Of a stretch of DNA of 15,509 bases, positions 6,767 through 14,664 are shown one piece after another. Numbering within the stretch: position 1 is the stretch's first letter; each line of letters begins with the position of its first letter. Location: positions 1-15,509 of the forward strand of contig JALNWK010000060.1 in NCBI GenBank assembly GCA_023230925.1, in the 5' to 3' direction. This DNA is from Limnochordia bacterium. Its GTDB lineage: Bacteria; Bacillota; Limnochordia; DUMW01. The position numbers and the translations under genes were made by a program. Under the pieces are notes generated by a model. It was not told where the DNA came from. It ran no database searches and worked only from the letters and a program-made list of their open reading frames with translations.

Positions 6767-7183
6767 CTAGGTTCCCATAAAAGGTCTGATGTGCGCCAAA
6801 GCCCGGGTAAGACCTTCCTTTCCTGGAATCGTTCCTCCGTGCTCAATGGAAAGGAAGCCTGGAAAGTCCATCTTCTTAAGTGCTGCAACAATCTCTTTAG
6901 TGGGCACTATTCCTTCACCCACAATTACCTCCTTGTAAAAGTAACCAGATCGGTACGGCACGGGAAACACACCAACGATGGGATCATCTACAATATTCCA
7001 GTCTTTCAAATGTACATGTACCATCCTAGAAGATAAACGCTCCAAGGCCTCTAAGGGTTCTTGTCCTGCCAGAGAAAAATTGCCCTCATCATAAGTGAAC
7101 CAAGAGTCGGGAGCCTTGCGGAGAACTCCTCTATCTGCTCAACACGACCCCGGAAGTCGGCGCGGGCCCCAAAGTCACTGACT
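6767..7183 (-). pseudogene. Truncated, frameshifted copy of the sugar isomerase/epimerase
   Basis: The last ~92 codons are almost the same as the C-terminus of the intact isomerase at 10956-11792, sharing SSRMVHVHLKDW, YFYKE, IVGEG and FPGFLSIEHGGTIPGKEG. Upstream the match continues through APDSWFTYDEGNF. Near 7123 one base is missing relative to the intact copy (GCGGAGAACTCC versus GCGGAGGAACTCC), shifting the frame. Beyond it, in the other frame, DFGARADFRGRVEQIEEF still aligns. Homology fades near 7183, and the N-terminal half of the barrel (~140 residues) is absent. The remnant lies between the GH20 stop and decayed DNA. It is the fossil of a duplicated GH123-isomerase block. Confidence 0.8.
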
Positions 7184-7240
7184 GTGCGTGGCCCAGAGCT
7201 ACCACTTCCTCAAGTACTGCTTGCCATCTTAAAGTCCGAC

Positions 7241-8725
7241 CTACTTCCATTCAGGAAGTCCCCAAGCAAATTGAGCAGTAGCCGCCATACCCAGATGGAA
7301 CATGACGGGTACATAATTGTACCAGGCTGTGGTGATGACTCCCTCTGCACCCGCCACTAGGCATCGCTCACACACCGTCTTGATATTCGGTATGAATCTC
7401 CAGTAATTGGGTAACGTATGGTAGCAATCTCCATTGCCTAGAGTAGTGGGCGCTCCAATGACCTTGAATCCCTTATCCTGGTAAAACTCAAGGTAGGGAT
7501 ACCCCTTAATTCGTTTGGGAAACTCCTCCCCGAGATAGGGACCATATACTGAAAGGAAGTCCTCCCCTAAGCTTTCCTCTAGGGGTACGGCTGTACCAAA
7601 ATTCTTCATCATGGTCCTTTCAAGATCGGAGAGCTCATCATTCCAAGTAGAGTCCCAACCTTTATCGTAAATAGTAACCGGTTTTCCGCTTCTATCATAT
7701 CTGGCAATGAAGTATGGACTACTCTTACTGGTGGTCCAGTACTCCCAGTACATAATAATAATATTCCGATCCAGATCATCTAGGGCCTCAGGATGAGAAC
7801 AGAGCATATCATCCCAGATTATTGGTGTAACATCTCTGTCTTTAAGCCATTGACTCACCCTGTTTATGTAGTCCACATACAGCCTACTTACACCCCTTCT
7901 TTCTACCTCTTCCTTACACCTTGGGCAAGTGCCCATACGCCGGGCCTCATCGCCCCCGATATGGAAGTGCTTGATGCCAGGATGAAGGGATAAGACCTCC
8001 TCGGCGAGCTCTGCAAAGATCCTGAAGGAATCAGGATGCAGGGGGCACACCTGATCTTTATGAACCTCTTCTTCCCGGATGCAAGCATAGTGATCATGTT
8101 GTAGAAGATAATCCAGATGCCCGATGGACTGTTGCAGGGGAATGACATCTAGGCCATTAGCTTTAGCTATTCCCAGTAGCTCGGTTACATTATCGGTAGA
8201 AAGAGCCGTAGGAGCCTTGATCCGAGCATGCTTCTGGTATGGAAAACGGTTGGAATACTCAAAGAGTATGGTATTCAGTCTTAACTTTGCGGCATTGTTC
8301 AACACATATCTAGCCTCATCCATATCCATCTGCCGAAAACTATCAAAGTTTATGTGAAACCCCCTCATCTTTAAGGAAGGAGCATCCTCTATCTTTGCCT
8401 GCGGGAACCGACCATCAGGGGAAAACTGGAACAGGGTCTTTAACGCATGTCCTAATCCCACCTGGCTACCTGCAACCACTTTTAGGTTCTCTTGCTCAAT
8501 GGAAACTTCATAGGCCTCTGGATTCATTACCCCTAAGCTTAGGGTTACATTCTTATCTTGGACCGTTGGGGACAAGCGAAAGGTATCGATCCACTCCTGT
8601 CGAATTTGTGCATCTCCGCCAATTAAGCCCCAGCCTTCTCCTAGTTCGACGTGTCCTTCGCTTTGGACTACCTTTGCTGGCCGAGGTACCACCCGATCCC
8701 AATGACTTTTAATTGTTATAAACAC
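7241..8725 (-). CDS. GH20-family beta-N-acetylhexosaminidase-like enzyme
   Basis: A 494-residue protein with the GH20 layout: a small alpha/beta N-terminal domain (~1-115) and the TIM-barrel catalytic domain (~118-470). The hallmark HFHIGGDEARRMG supplies the Asp259-Glu260 pair. In GH20 the Asp orients the substrate acetamido group and the Glu is the acid/base. MRGFHINFD (120-128) and the aromatic motifs MYWEYW and AWYNY also fit the family. A CPRC pair follows the catalytic motif. There is no signal peptide, so it should act in the cytoplasm on imported oligosaccharides, releasing terminal N-acetylhexosamine. GTG 8723-8725 is the start, with GAGGAG at 9 nt; nearby ATGs are out of frame. It follows a GH123-like gene after a 394-bp gap and precedes the isomerase remnant. 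Linkage specificity is not readable. Confidence 0.85.
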   Translation of the reverse strand: MFITIKSHWDRVVPRPAKVVQSEGHVELGEGWGLIGGDAQIRQEWIDTFRLSPTVQDKNVTLSLGVMNPEAYEVSIEQENLKVVAGSQVGLGHALKTLFQFSPDGRFPQAKIEDAPSLKMRGFHINFDSFRQMDMDEARYVLNNAAKLRLNTILFEYSNRFPYQKHARIKAPTALSTDNVTELLGIAKANGLDVIPLQQSIGHLDYLLQHDHYACIREEEVHKDQVCPLHPDSFRIFAELAEEVLSLHPGIKHFHIGGDEARRMGTCPRCKEEVERRGVSRLYVDYINRVSQWLKDRDVTPIIWDDMLCSHPEALDDLDRNIIIMYWEYWTTSKSSPYFIARYDRSGKPVTIYDKGWDSTWNDELSDLERTMMKNFGTAVPLEESLGEDFLSVYGPYLGEEFPKRIKGYPYLEFYQDKGFKVIGAPTTLGNGDCYHTLPNYWRFIPNIKTVCERCLVAGAEGVITTAWYNYVPVMFHLGMAATAQFAWGLPEWK

Positions 8726-9119
8726 ATTGACTCTCTCCTCGCCATGAACTAAAACTAGCCGCCTTAAGCAGCACCTGATTCATTGGACCCAACTTCTAAC
8801 CTTGAAGAACTAGGTGCTTCCCCACCGTTTAAAGGAGCGCACCCTATTACTGTAGCTCGGTATTCGAGGAACATACTCATTCCTCTTGTCATTTCTTCTA
8901 CTGCACTTTCCAGACTAAACGGCCCTGTATCCGTTTTCTACCGAGGGCTTAGGGCCCCTTTTCTCTTCTTTAGCTGTAAAAGAAAGGGTCTTGTGTATAA
9001 ACGGTAATCGCCCATTTGGGGATTATCAAACCATTATGAAAAGTATCTTTTGATGGGGACTTACCGGGTTCTGATACCAAGAACCCGGTAAACTCAAAGG
9101 AATAGTATACGTCTTTGAA
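8726..9119. other. Intergenic stretch between GH123-like and GH20 genes
   Basis: No gene seen. It holds the 9061-9091 hairpin and a weaker inverted repeat AAACGG/CCGTTT (8917-8922 and 8931-8936). No consensus promoter for GH20 is visible. TTGATA on the minus strand near 9030 has no matching -10. Confidence 0.5.
9061..9091 (-). terminator. Perfect 11-bp hairpin after GH123-like gene, no U-tract
   Basis: TTACCGGGTTC and GAACCCGGTAA form a perfect stem with a 9-nt loop, 29 bp after the GH123-like stop. Neither side is followed by a T-run, so it may be a weak terminator, an mRNA 3'-end stabiliser, or a protein-binding palindrome rather than a classical Rho-independent terminator. Confidence 0.5.
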
Positions 9120-10721
9120 CTACTTACCCCCGTTTGCTAGCAAAGCCGCCCGGGTCAATTGGTACCAGTCCCCATCCTTCGGGTAGTTGTTATAGGCCTT
9201 AAAGAAAGACAGGTTCGCATCATCGACGTTCATCTTCAGAGTCTGCAAAAGTGCATAATCGTTCAAGGACTCTGCAAAGACCTCCCAACGAAGGGAACTA
9301 ACCGGACCATTAGCACCAGGATAAACCACAAAGGTATCCCCATAGGCCCAAAGTGGCCAGGCTTCCCCATCCAATACGTGATAGGGATCAATTAACTGGG
9401 TTGTGGACCGCTTGTACCAGTAGTTATAGCCCCAATGGAGGAATCCTAGGGACTCGAATCGGTAAAACAGCCAGCCAGCCCCGCGGATTTGGGCTAGGGG
9501 TGTATCTAGCAGTCGGTTCAGAAATGGTCCCCGGGGTCCACAACAGAAATAGTCCCAGCGGGCAATACCCTTCTCGTAGAATTTCTTCGATGTGCTGATA
9601 CTAGCTACGGGAATATCCGTTAATCCTGATTCGGCAAAGGAAAGCTGACTTAATGCATCCATCACTTTCATCCAGGGAGCAAGCTCAGCTAAGATATGTC
9701 GCGCCTTTTTGTAATTGGGTAAGTGCTGTTGGTGCGGTTCATCGGACAGATGAAAGAAGGAGCGATCCATAATTCCTTCTTCATTAAGGAAGCGCTCAAA
9801 ACTAGGCAAGAACTGCGAGAGAAACCCTGTATATACCTCGGAGTCTGCTGCAGTATCCGGCGGCCACAGTAATCGATCCTCATATACGCCATCGTAGTTT
9901 TCATAGATCCGAATCGCGCACTCAACGCCCCACTGGGAGAAAAGATGGGTCCACTCAAAATATTCCATACCACATGCCTCAGCCAACTCCACCCACTGTT
10001 TTACATCGCTCCAGTCGAATTCGTAGCTATTATCATTCTTTCGAATCCGTAGCAACTGGGTAGGACGTTTGACCCCATCGGTAGGGGGAGTAAACAAGGG
10101 TGTATGAAGTACATTGGTACCATGCTCCACAAGATCCAGAATATATGGTTTTACGATCTTCCAAAACCCACTGTCAAAGGGATTTACCCCGTACCAGTCA
10201 CACAGGGCATCGGTGTAGAACCAATGGGTGACCGGAAAATCTTTGCGTTTCTCCACCACCACTGGATGGACAAATACATCGGTTTCCACAGCATAGGTCT
10301 CACCATTACTTAGCTTGAAGATAACACTAATCCGGTGCACACCAAGGGGACAATCCTCAGGACTTGTTACGGAAACCCAAAAGGACTCGGTTTCATTGCG
10401 GGCTAGAGTGGTCTCCACCTCCGTGAATAACGGGTCAGGGACAAATCCCGGGATGTATTCTAGACCGTCTAGCTCATCTTCCCGATTTTCAGTGTTAAAC
10501 CGGGCAAAGGGTACGTGTCCTACCCGGCGCACCTGGACATCAAGCACATCGGAGTTCACTACTACATCCACAGTAAGGTTCTCGTCTGTAGCATTCCTGA
10601 TGCAAGCTTGAAAGGAAGCTTTATCTTTACGCCCGAGGTCCAATCGCATATACCGGTTGGCCCTTGGTCTTGTTCTTTTGAATACTCGCTCCATGGAGCT
10701 AGCTGTCCAACAGCTGATCAT
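9120..10721 (-). CDS. GH123/DUF4091-family glycoside hydrolase-like protein (paralogue A)
   Basis: A 533-residue protein of the DUF4091 family, now the catalytic domain of GH123 (beta-N-acetylgalactosaminidase type). The N-terminal beta-sandwich (~1-155) contains RNETESFWVSVTSPEDCPLG. The barrel (~160-490) carries FHLSDEP with Asp327-Glu328, the adjacent acidic pair expected for substrate-assisted catalysis. RGAGWLFYRFESLGFLHWGY and VVYPGANGP are typical C-terminal motifs. There is no signal peptide, so it is cytoplasmic. ATG 10719-10721 follows GGAGGGG at 7 nt. An upstream frame with one TAG ends in TGA at 10718-10720, overlapping this ATG as ATGA. It is a close paralogue of 12163-13767, far closer than to the fragment at the right edge. 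The natural substrate is unknown; an N-acetylhexosamine-bearing glycan is expected. Confidence 0.85.
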   Translation of the reverse strand: MISCWTASSMERVFKRTRPRANRYMRLDLGRKDKASFQACIRNATDENLTVDVVVNSDVLDVQVRRVGHVPFARFNTENREDELDGLEYIPGFVPDPLFTEVETTLARNETESFWVSVTSPEDCPLGVHRISVIFKLSNGETYAVETDVFVHPVVVEKRKDFPVTHWFYTDALCDWYGVNPFDSGFWKIVKPYILDLVEHGTNVLHTPLFTPPTDGVKRPTQLLRIRKNDNSYEFDWSDVKQWVELAEACGMEYFEWTHLFSQWGVECAIRIYENYDGVYEDRLLWPPDTAADSEVYTGFLSQFLPSFERFLNEEGIMDRSFFHLSDEPHQQHLPNYKKARHILAELAPWMKVMDALSQLSFAESGLTDIPVASISTSKKFYEKGIARWDYFCCGPRGPFLNRLLDTPLAQIRGAGWLFYRFESLGFLHWGYNYWYKRSTTQLIDPYHVLDGEAWPLWAYGDTFVVYPGANGPVSSLRWEVFAESLNDYALLQTLKMNVDDANLSFFKAYNNYPKDGDWYQLTRAALLANGGK

Positions 10722-10743
10722 TTTTCTACCCCTCCATAAAACT

Positions 10744-10758
10744 GACCTATATAAGGTC
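10744..10758. promoter_or_regulatory. Palindrome upstream of GH123-like paralogue A
   Basis: GACCTATATAAGGTC has 5-bp arms (GACCT/AGGTC) around ATATA, 22 bp before the ATG. It could be an operator over an extended -10-like TATATA, but no convincing -35 lies upstream. In the same gap GATCTGTT (10820-10827) and AACAGATC (10866-10873) form an inverted pair. Confidence 0.3.
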
Positions 10759-10955
10759 CAATCTTCAAAGTGCTGTGATGCTCCTACAGAATCCTTTGCA
10801 ACGATCCCTGTAGGTTAATGATCTGTTGCTTATAGCCTCCATCACTCTCCAGGCTAACACAGGGTAACAGATCCAATTCCCCTATCCAAATCTCTCTCGA
10901 CTAAGCATGACACCTCCATTCGCAAGACCTATTCCTATCGGTACTCTGGCCTCAC

Positions 10956-11792
10956 CTAGCTTCCCATAAGGGGTCTGAGGTACGCCACAGCCCGGGCAAG
11001 GCCTTCCTTTCCCGGAATCGTTCCTCCATGCTCAATGGAAAGAAAGCCTGGGAATTCCATTTTCTTAAGTGCTGCCACAATTTCTGTAGTGGGCACGACT
11101 CCCTCACCCACAATTGCTTCCTTATAGAAGTAACCAGGTCGGTGCGCCATGGGGAACACACCGACAAGGGGATCATCTACAATAATCCAGTCCTTTAAGT
11201 GCACATGCACCATCCTGGAAGATAGGCACTCGAGGGCATTTAGGGGATCTTGTCCTGCCAGAAGGAAGTTACCGTCATCATAGGTGAACCACGAGTCAGG
11301 AGCCTTGCGGAGGAACTCCTCCATTTGCTCGATACGCCCCCGGAAAGTTGCATGGGCCCCGAAGTTCTCATTTGTGACCTTGATCCCCCGCATCTTTCCA
11401 TAACTGGCACAATCCTGTAACCCTCGGGCGATGGCCTCTCGTCCTTCTTCATCTAAGATCCCTGGTTTCGGGTTGCCGGGCACAAGCAAGACCTGACGTG
11501 CACCAAGACGATGTCCTTTGTCGATTTCCCGGTTAACTTCAGATACTGTCTGGGCTAATACATCTTGGTTGAGGGAGACGAAATCAGTGATGATTATATA
11601 CATCGCAAGTTCAAGCCCCGCCTGTTCTAGATGGCTTCGCAACTGCTGCTCCGGGATCTGGGCGATTTCTCTATTACTGAATTCAATCCCATGAAGACCT
11701 AGTTCAACGCAGCAATCGATCACGTCAAAGACAGTCATCTCGTTGCTTTTCAACTCTTGTTCAAAGGACATCAACATTACCGCAAGCTTCAT
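10956..11792 (-). CDS. Sugar phosphate isomerase/epimerase-like TIM barrel protein
   Basis: A 278-residue xylose-isomerase-like TIM barrel (AP_endonuc_2 type). The usual divalent-metal ligands are visible: Glu142 (TNENFG), Asp172 or 173 (FTYDDGNF), His198 (HVHLKDW) and Glu254 (SIEHGG). The strand motifs LGLHGIEFSN and GARQVLLVPGNP fit the barrel. These enzymes interconvert or epimerise free or modified sugars, so a role after glycoside cleavage, handling an unusual sugar, is likely; the substrate is not readable. ATG 11790-11792 follows AGAAGGG at about 6 nt. It lies between the two GH123-like paralogues, and its broken duplicate lies at 6767-7183. The palindrome TGGTATATACCA 44 bp upstream suggests its own regulation. 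Confidence 0.85.
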   Translation of the reverse strand: MKLAVMLMSFEQELKSNEMTVFDVIDCCVELGLHGIEFSNREIAQIPEQQLRSHLEQAGLELAMYIIITDFVSLNQDVLAQTVSEVNREIDKGHRLGARQVLLVPGNPKPGILDEEGREAIARGLQDCASYGKMRGIKVTNENFGAHATFRGRIEQMEEFLRKAPDSWFTYDDGNFLLAGQDPLNALECLSSRMVHVHLKDWIIVDDPLVGVFPMAHRPGYFYKEAIVGEGVVPTTEIVAALKKMEFPGFLSIEHGGTIPGKEGLARAVAYLRPLMGS

Positions 11793-12162
11793 TGGCAGCC
11801 CTTCTTTCTATGTAACCTTAATTACCAAAAGGCCCTGGTATATACCACCCCTGGGGATAATCGGTCACGCCCTACAAGATCTCGTCTTACATACATGGTG
11901 AACGGCGTTCGTCCATGTGTAACCCCGTTTCATACTCGTGAATATTATTCGTGTCGACCCACCCTGTTTCCTTCCTGGAGTACCCCTAAAAACGCGGACA
12001 GCATTCAATAACGAACAACCTTCCTTCCCGAGCAGTTTGGGCTACCATCTCGTAGATTTCCGATACCCAACAGGGTTCTTCTAGGAACTTGCCCAACTAG
12101 AGTAGAACTCGATCGTTCCAAACGCCCAAAAGCCCGCTCAACTTTAGTGGTATTTGGATGCA
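11793..12162. other. Intergenic stretch before the isomerase
   Basis: No intact gene. The minus strand has a frame with two internal TAG codons from about 12160 to 11880 (e.g. LGKFLEEPCWVSEIYEMVAQ, AREGRLFVIECCPRF, GYSRKETGWVDTN). It might be a decayed gene, but three-frame chance could produce this. Confidence 0.25.
11836..11847. promoter_or_regulatory. Perfect 12-bp palindrome, candidate GntR-type operator
   Basis: TGGTATATACCA lies 44 bp before the isomerase ATG and covers a possible -10 (TATATA) with a weak -35 (GTGACC) 18 bp upstream. TGGT/ACCA arms are common in FadR-type GntR operators, usually with a different spacing, so binding by one of the two local GntR proteins is plausible but unproven. 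Confidence 0.4.
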
Positions 12163-13767
12163 TTACTCACCTTTACCAAACAACAGGGCCGCACGGGTCA
12201 GTTCATACCAACTTCTATCCTGCGGGTAATCATCATAGGCCTTAAAGAAAGAAAGACTAGAGTCATCACTGCGTAATCTGAGTGTCTGCAGCAGGGTATA
12301 GTCATTTAGTGACTCCGCGAAGACTTCCCAACGAAGGGAACCAACTGGACCATTGGCACCAGGATAAACAACAAAGGGATCACCGTTGGGCAAGATTGGC
12401 CATAATTCACCATCGAATACCCTGTAAGGATCAATCAACTCGGTGGTACCATGCTTATACCAATAGTTGTAGCCCCAGTGCAAAAATCCCAAGGACTCAA
12501 AGCGATAGAACAACCAACCAGCACCCCGTATTTTCGCTAGGGGTGTATCCACAAATCTGTTCAGAAACCGTCCCCGAGGCTGACAACAAAAGTAGTCCCA
12601 GCGGGGAATGCCTTTCTCGTAAAAGTCCTTTGATGTACTAATACTGGCCACTGGAATATCGGTCAGTCCTAGTTCCGTAAAGTCTGGCTGACTTAGAGCA
12701 TCCATCACTTTCATCCACGGAGCAAGAACCCTTAGGATTTCCCGTGCCCTTTTGTAATTGGACAAATGCTCTAGCTGGGGTTCGTCGGAAAGATGAAAGT
12801 AGGATCTGTTCATTAGCCCCTCTGCATCTAGAAAACCTTTGAACCGAGGTAAAAACTCTGCAAGAAACTCGGTATATACCTGGGAATCTGCTTGGGTATC
12901 CTCTGGCCAAAGGAGCCGTTCTTCATATTGACCATCATAGTTCTCATAGATCCGGATCCCGTAGTTAGCTCCCCATTGGGAGAAAAGATGCGTCCATTCG
13001 AGGTACTCCATCCCACAATTCTTCGCTAGATCCACCCACCGCTTCACATCGCGCCAATCAAATTCATAGCTACCATCGGTGCTTCTGCGCACACGGAGTA
13101 ATTGCGTGGGACGTTTCACCCCATCGGTAGGGGGCGTAAACAATGGTGTGTGACATACATTTGTACCATGCTCCACCAGGTCTGTAATGTATGGTCTTAC
13201 GATCCTCCAAAAGCTATCATCAAAGGGTTCTACCCCATACCAATCGCATAGGGCATCGGTGCAACACCAATGGGTAACCGGAAAATCCCTGCGTTTCTCT
13301 AAAGTTACCGGGTGTACAAACACATCGGCTTCAACGGTGTAACTTGCGTCATTGCTCACCTGCAAGATGACACTAATCCGATGAAGACCCAAGGGACAGT
13401 CTTCGGGGCTCTTTAAGGAAATCCAGAAGGATTCGGTTTCATTACGGGCTAAGGTGGTCTCCACCTCAAAAAACAATGGATCGGGAATGAATCCCGGCAC
13501 ATATCCTAGGGCATCAATATCATCATCCCTATGCCCGGTGCTAATGTGTGCACAGGGTACGTACCCCACACGCCGCACCCCCACATCAAAGACATCAGAG
13601 TTCACTACTACATTTACTGCGAGGCTCTCTTCTGTGGAGTTTCTTACACATACTTGAAAGGAAGCCTTATCCCGGCGTCCAAGATCCAGTCGTAGATAAC
13701 GGTTTGTCCTAGGTCTTGATCTTTTAAACACCCGCTCCATGGAACTAGCTATCCAGTAGCTAATCAT
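12163..13767 (-). CDS. GH123/DUF4091-family glycoside hydrolase-like protein (paralogue B)
   Basis: A 534-residue paralogue of the protein at 9120-10721, colinear over its whole length and highly similar by eye. The acidic pair is Asp328-Glu329 in YFHLSDEP. The N-terminal beta-sandwich keeps RNETESFWISLKSPEDCPLG and the C-terminal half keeps RGAGWLFYRFESLGFLHWGY. It has no signal peptide. I start at ATG 13765-13767 because it matches the start of paralogue A (MISYW versus MISCW) and lies after a G-rich ribosome site. GTG 13774-13776 would add three residues. It begins 31 bp after the GntR stop, so the two are almost certainly co-transcribed and the regulator probably controls this gene. Retention of both copies with intact catalytic residues suggests distinct substrates or dosage. 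Confidence 0.85.
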   Translation of the reverse strand: MISYWIASSMERVFKRSRPRTNRYLRLDLGRRDKASFQVCVRNSTEESLAVNVVVNSDVFDVGVRRVGYVPCAHISTGHRDDDIDALGYVPGFIPDPLFFEVETTLARNETESFWISLKSPEDCPLGLHRISVILQVSNDASYTVEADVFVHPVTLEKRRDFPVTHWCCTDALCDWYGVEPFDDSFWRIVRPYITDLVEHGTNVCHTPLFTPPTDGVKRPTQLLRVRRSTDGSYEFDWRDVKRWVDLAKNCGMEYLEWTHLFSQWGANYGIRIYENYDGQYEERLLWPEDTQADSQVYTEFLAEFLPRFKGFLDAEGLMNRSYFHLSDEPQLEHLSNYKRAREILRVLAPWMKVMDALSQPDFTELGLTDIPVASISTSKDFYEKGIPRWDYFCCQPRGRFLNRFVDTPLAKIRGAGWLFYRFESLGFLHWGYNYWYKHGTTELIDPYRVFDGELWPILPNGDPFVVYPGANGPVGSLRWEVFAESLNDYTLLQTLRLRSDDSSLSFFKAYDDYPQDRSWYELTRAALLFGKGE

Positions 13768-13798
13768 GCATGCCACCCCCCAAAAATTACCCCGAGTG

Positions 13799-14563
13799 CT
13801 ATGCTTGTTCTTGCACAGTCACTTGGGGCTCCTCTCCCCAGGCCACATGATATCGCCACAGGTGCCGGTAAATAATCTGTTGGGCCCGGGCAAAACCATG
13901 TGCAGCCAAAGCGTTCCGGATACCCCAATGTTCTTCGATAAACAGACGACGCTGACCGGATGTCGCGTTGATTTGGTTTCGGGGATGACTGAAGAAGTCT
14001 TCAATCACCTTGGCCAGCTCCAAAATTATATCATTACCAGCAAGCTCCATTAACGTTCGGTGGTACTGCATGTCCAGTTGTGTAAACCTAGGCGCGGCAA
14101 AAATAGCATGATCCATCTCCTGTAGGATCTGATCAAGTCGTTCTAAGCCCTCGGATGTTAGCCGAGCACTAATCAACGGTACCGCACCGGTCTCTAGTAC
14201 CAGTCGTGCCTCCCAAAGGGAGCTTTGGGGCTCAGAGACAAAACGCAACCCATAGGCAAGCTGCTCCATCAGGTCACTGACCAAAGGCGCTTGCACCACA
14301 ACTCCGTGCCGTTGCCTAATCACTACCACACCTAGGGATTGGAGTAAGCGAAGGGCTTCCCGGACCGAGGGACGACTCACACCAAACATCTTTACTAACT
14401 CATGTTCCGTAGGCAGTTTGTCCCCGGGTTGTAATCCCCATTCGTTAATATAGACTTTGAGCCTGTCTGCAATCTGTTGATACAACGAGCGTTTGCACTG
14501 TGTATTAAGTTGAAACAGCTCACCCTGGCGTCCATCTAGTTCGAAGGCTTCACCTATCCCCAT
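13799..14563 (-). CDS. FadR-subfamily GntR transcription regulator (second)
   Basis: A 254-residue regulator. The winged helix-turn-helix (~25-92) contains SLYQQIADRLKVYI, LQPGDKLPTEHELVKMFGVS and RPSVREALRLLQSLGVV. The FCD domain (~95-245) shows D164 and H168 (DMQYH), H212 (EEHWGI) and H234 (YRHLW), the expected metal ligands. It is only moderately similar to the regulator at 5433-6176, so the two are not recent duplicates like the GH123 genes. ATG 14561-14563 follows AAGGGTGAT. The 14-bp motif seen at P1-P3 is absent upstream. Instead AGTACG is repeated at 14588-14593 and 14601-14606. It heads a two-gene unit with GH123-like paralogue B and is insulated from the gene upstream by a terminator. 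Confidence 0.88.
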   Translation of the reverse strand: MGIGEAFELDGRQGELFQLNTQCKRSLYQQIADRLKVYINEWGLQPGDKLPTEHELVKMFGVSRPSVREALRLLQSLGVVVIRQRHGVVVQAPLVSDLMEQLAYGLRFVSEPQSSLWEARLVLETGAVPLISARLTSEGLERLDQILQEMDHAIFAAPRFTQLDMQYHRTLMELAGNDIILELAKVIEDFFSHPRNQINATSGQRRLFIEEHWGIRNALAAHGFARAQQIIYRHLWRYHVAWGEEPQVTVQEQA

Positions 14564-14630
14564 TGGATATCACCCTTGTTGTCTTGCAGTACGTAAATCA
14601 AGTACGGCTCTTTGTTCCCTGATCTTAAAC

Positions 14631-14657
14631 GGCAAGGCTGTCTTGGACAGCCTTGCC
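14631..14657 (-). terminator. Rho-independent terminator-like hairpin after the GH123-like fragment
   Basis: GGCAAGGCTGT and ACAGCCTTGCC form a perfect 11-bp stem with a 5-nt loop, 7 bp after the stop at 14665. On the minus strand it is followed by GTTTAAG, a short T-run. It separates the truncated GH123-like gene from the GntR unit. Confidence 0.7.
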
Positions 14658-14664
14658 ACTGTTA

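Noticed and set aside
4868..12160. In-frame interruptions in the decayed stretches are mostly TAG, hinting at amber recoding (Gln or pyrrolysine).
   Set aside because: Six intact genes here end in TAG (sialidase-like, module copy 2, GH20, GH123 A, isomerase, second GntR), so TAG works as a stop. The frames were also chosen by eye, which biases the count.
14588..14606. AGTACG repeated 13 bp apart before the second GntR gene as an operator.
   Set aside because: Six-base repeats are too short to support alone, and no promoter could be identified around them.
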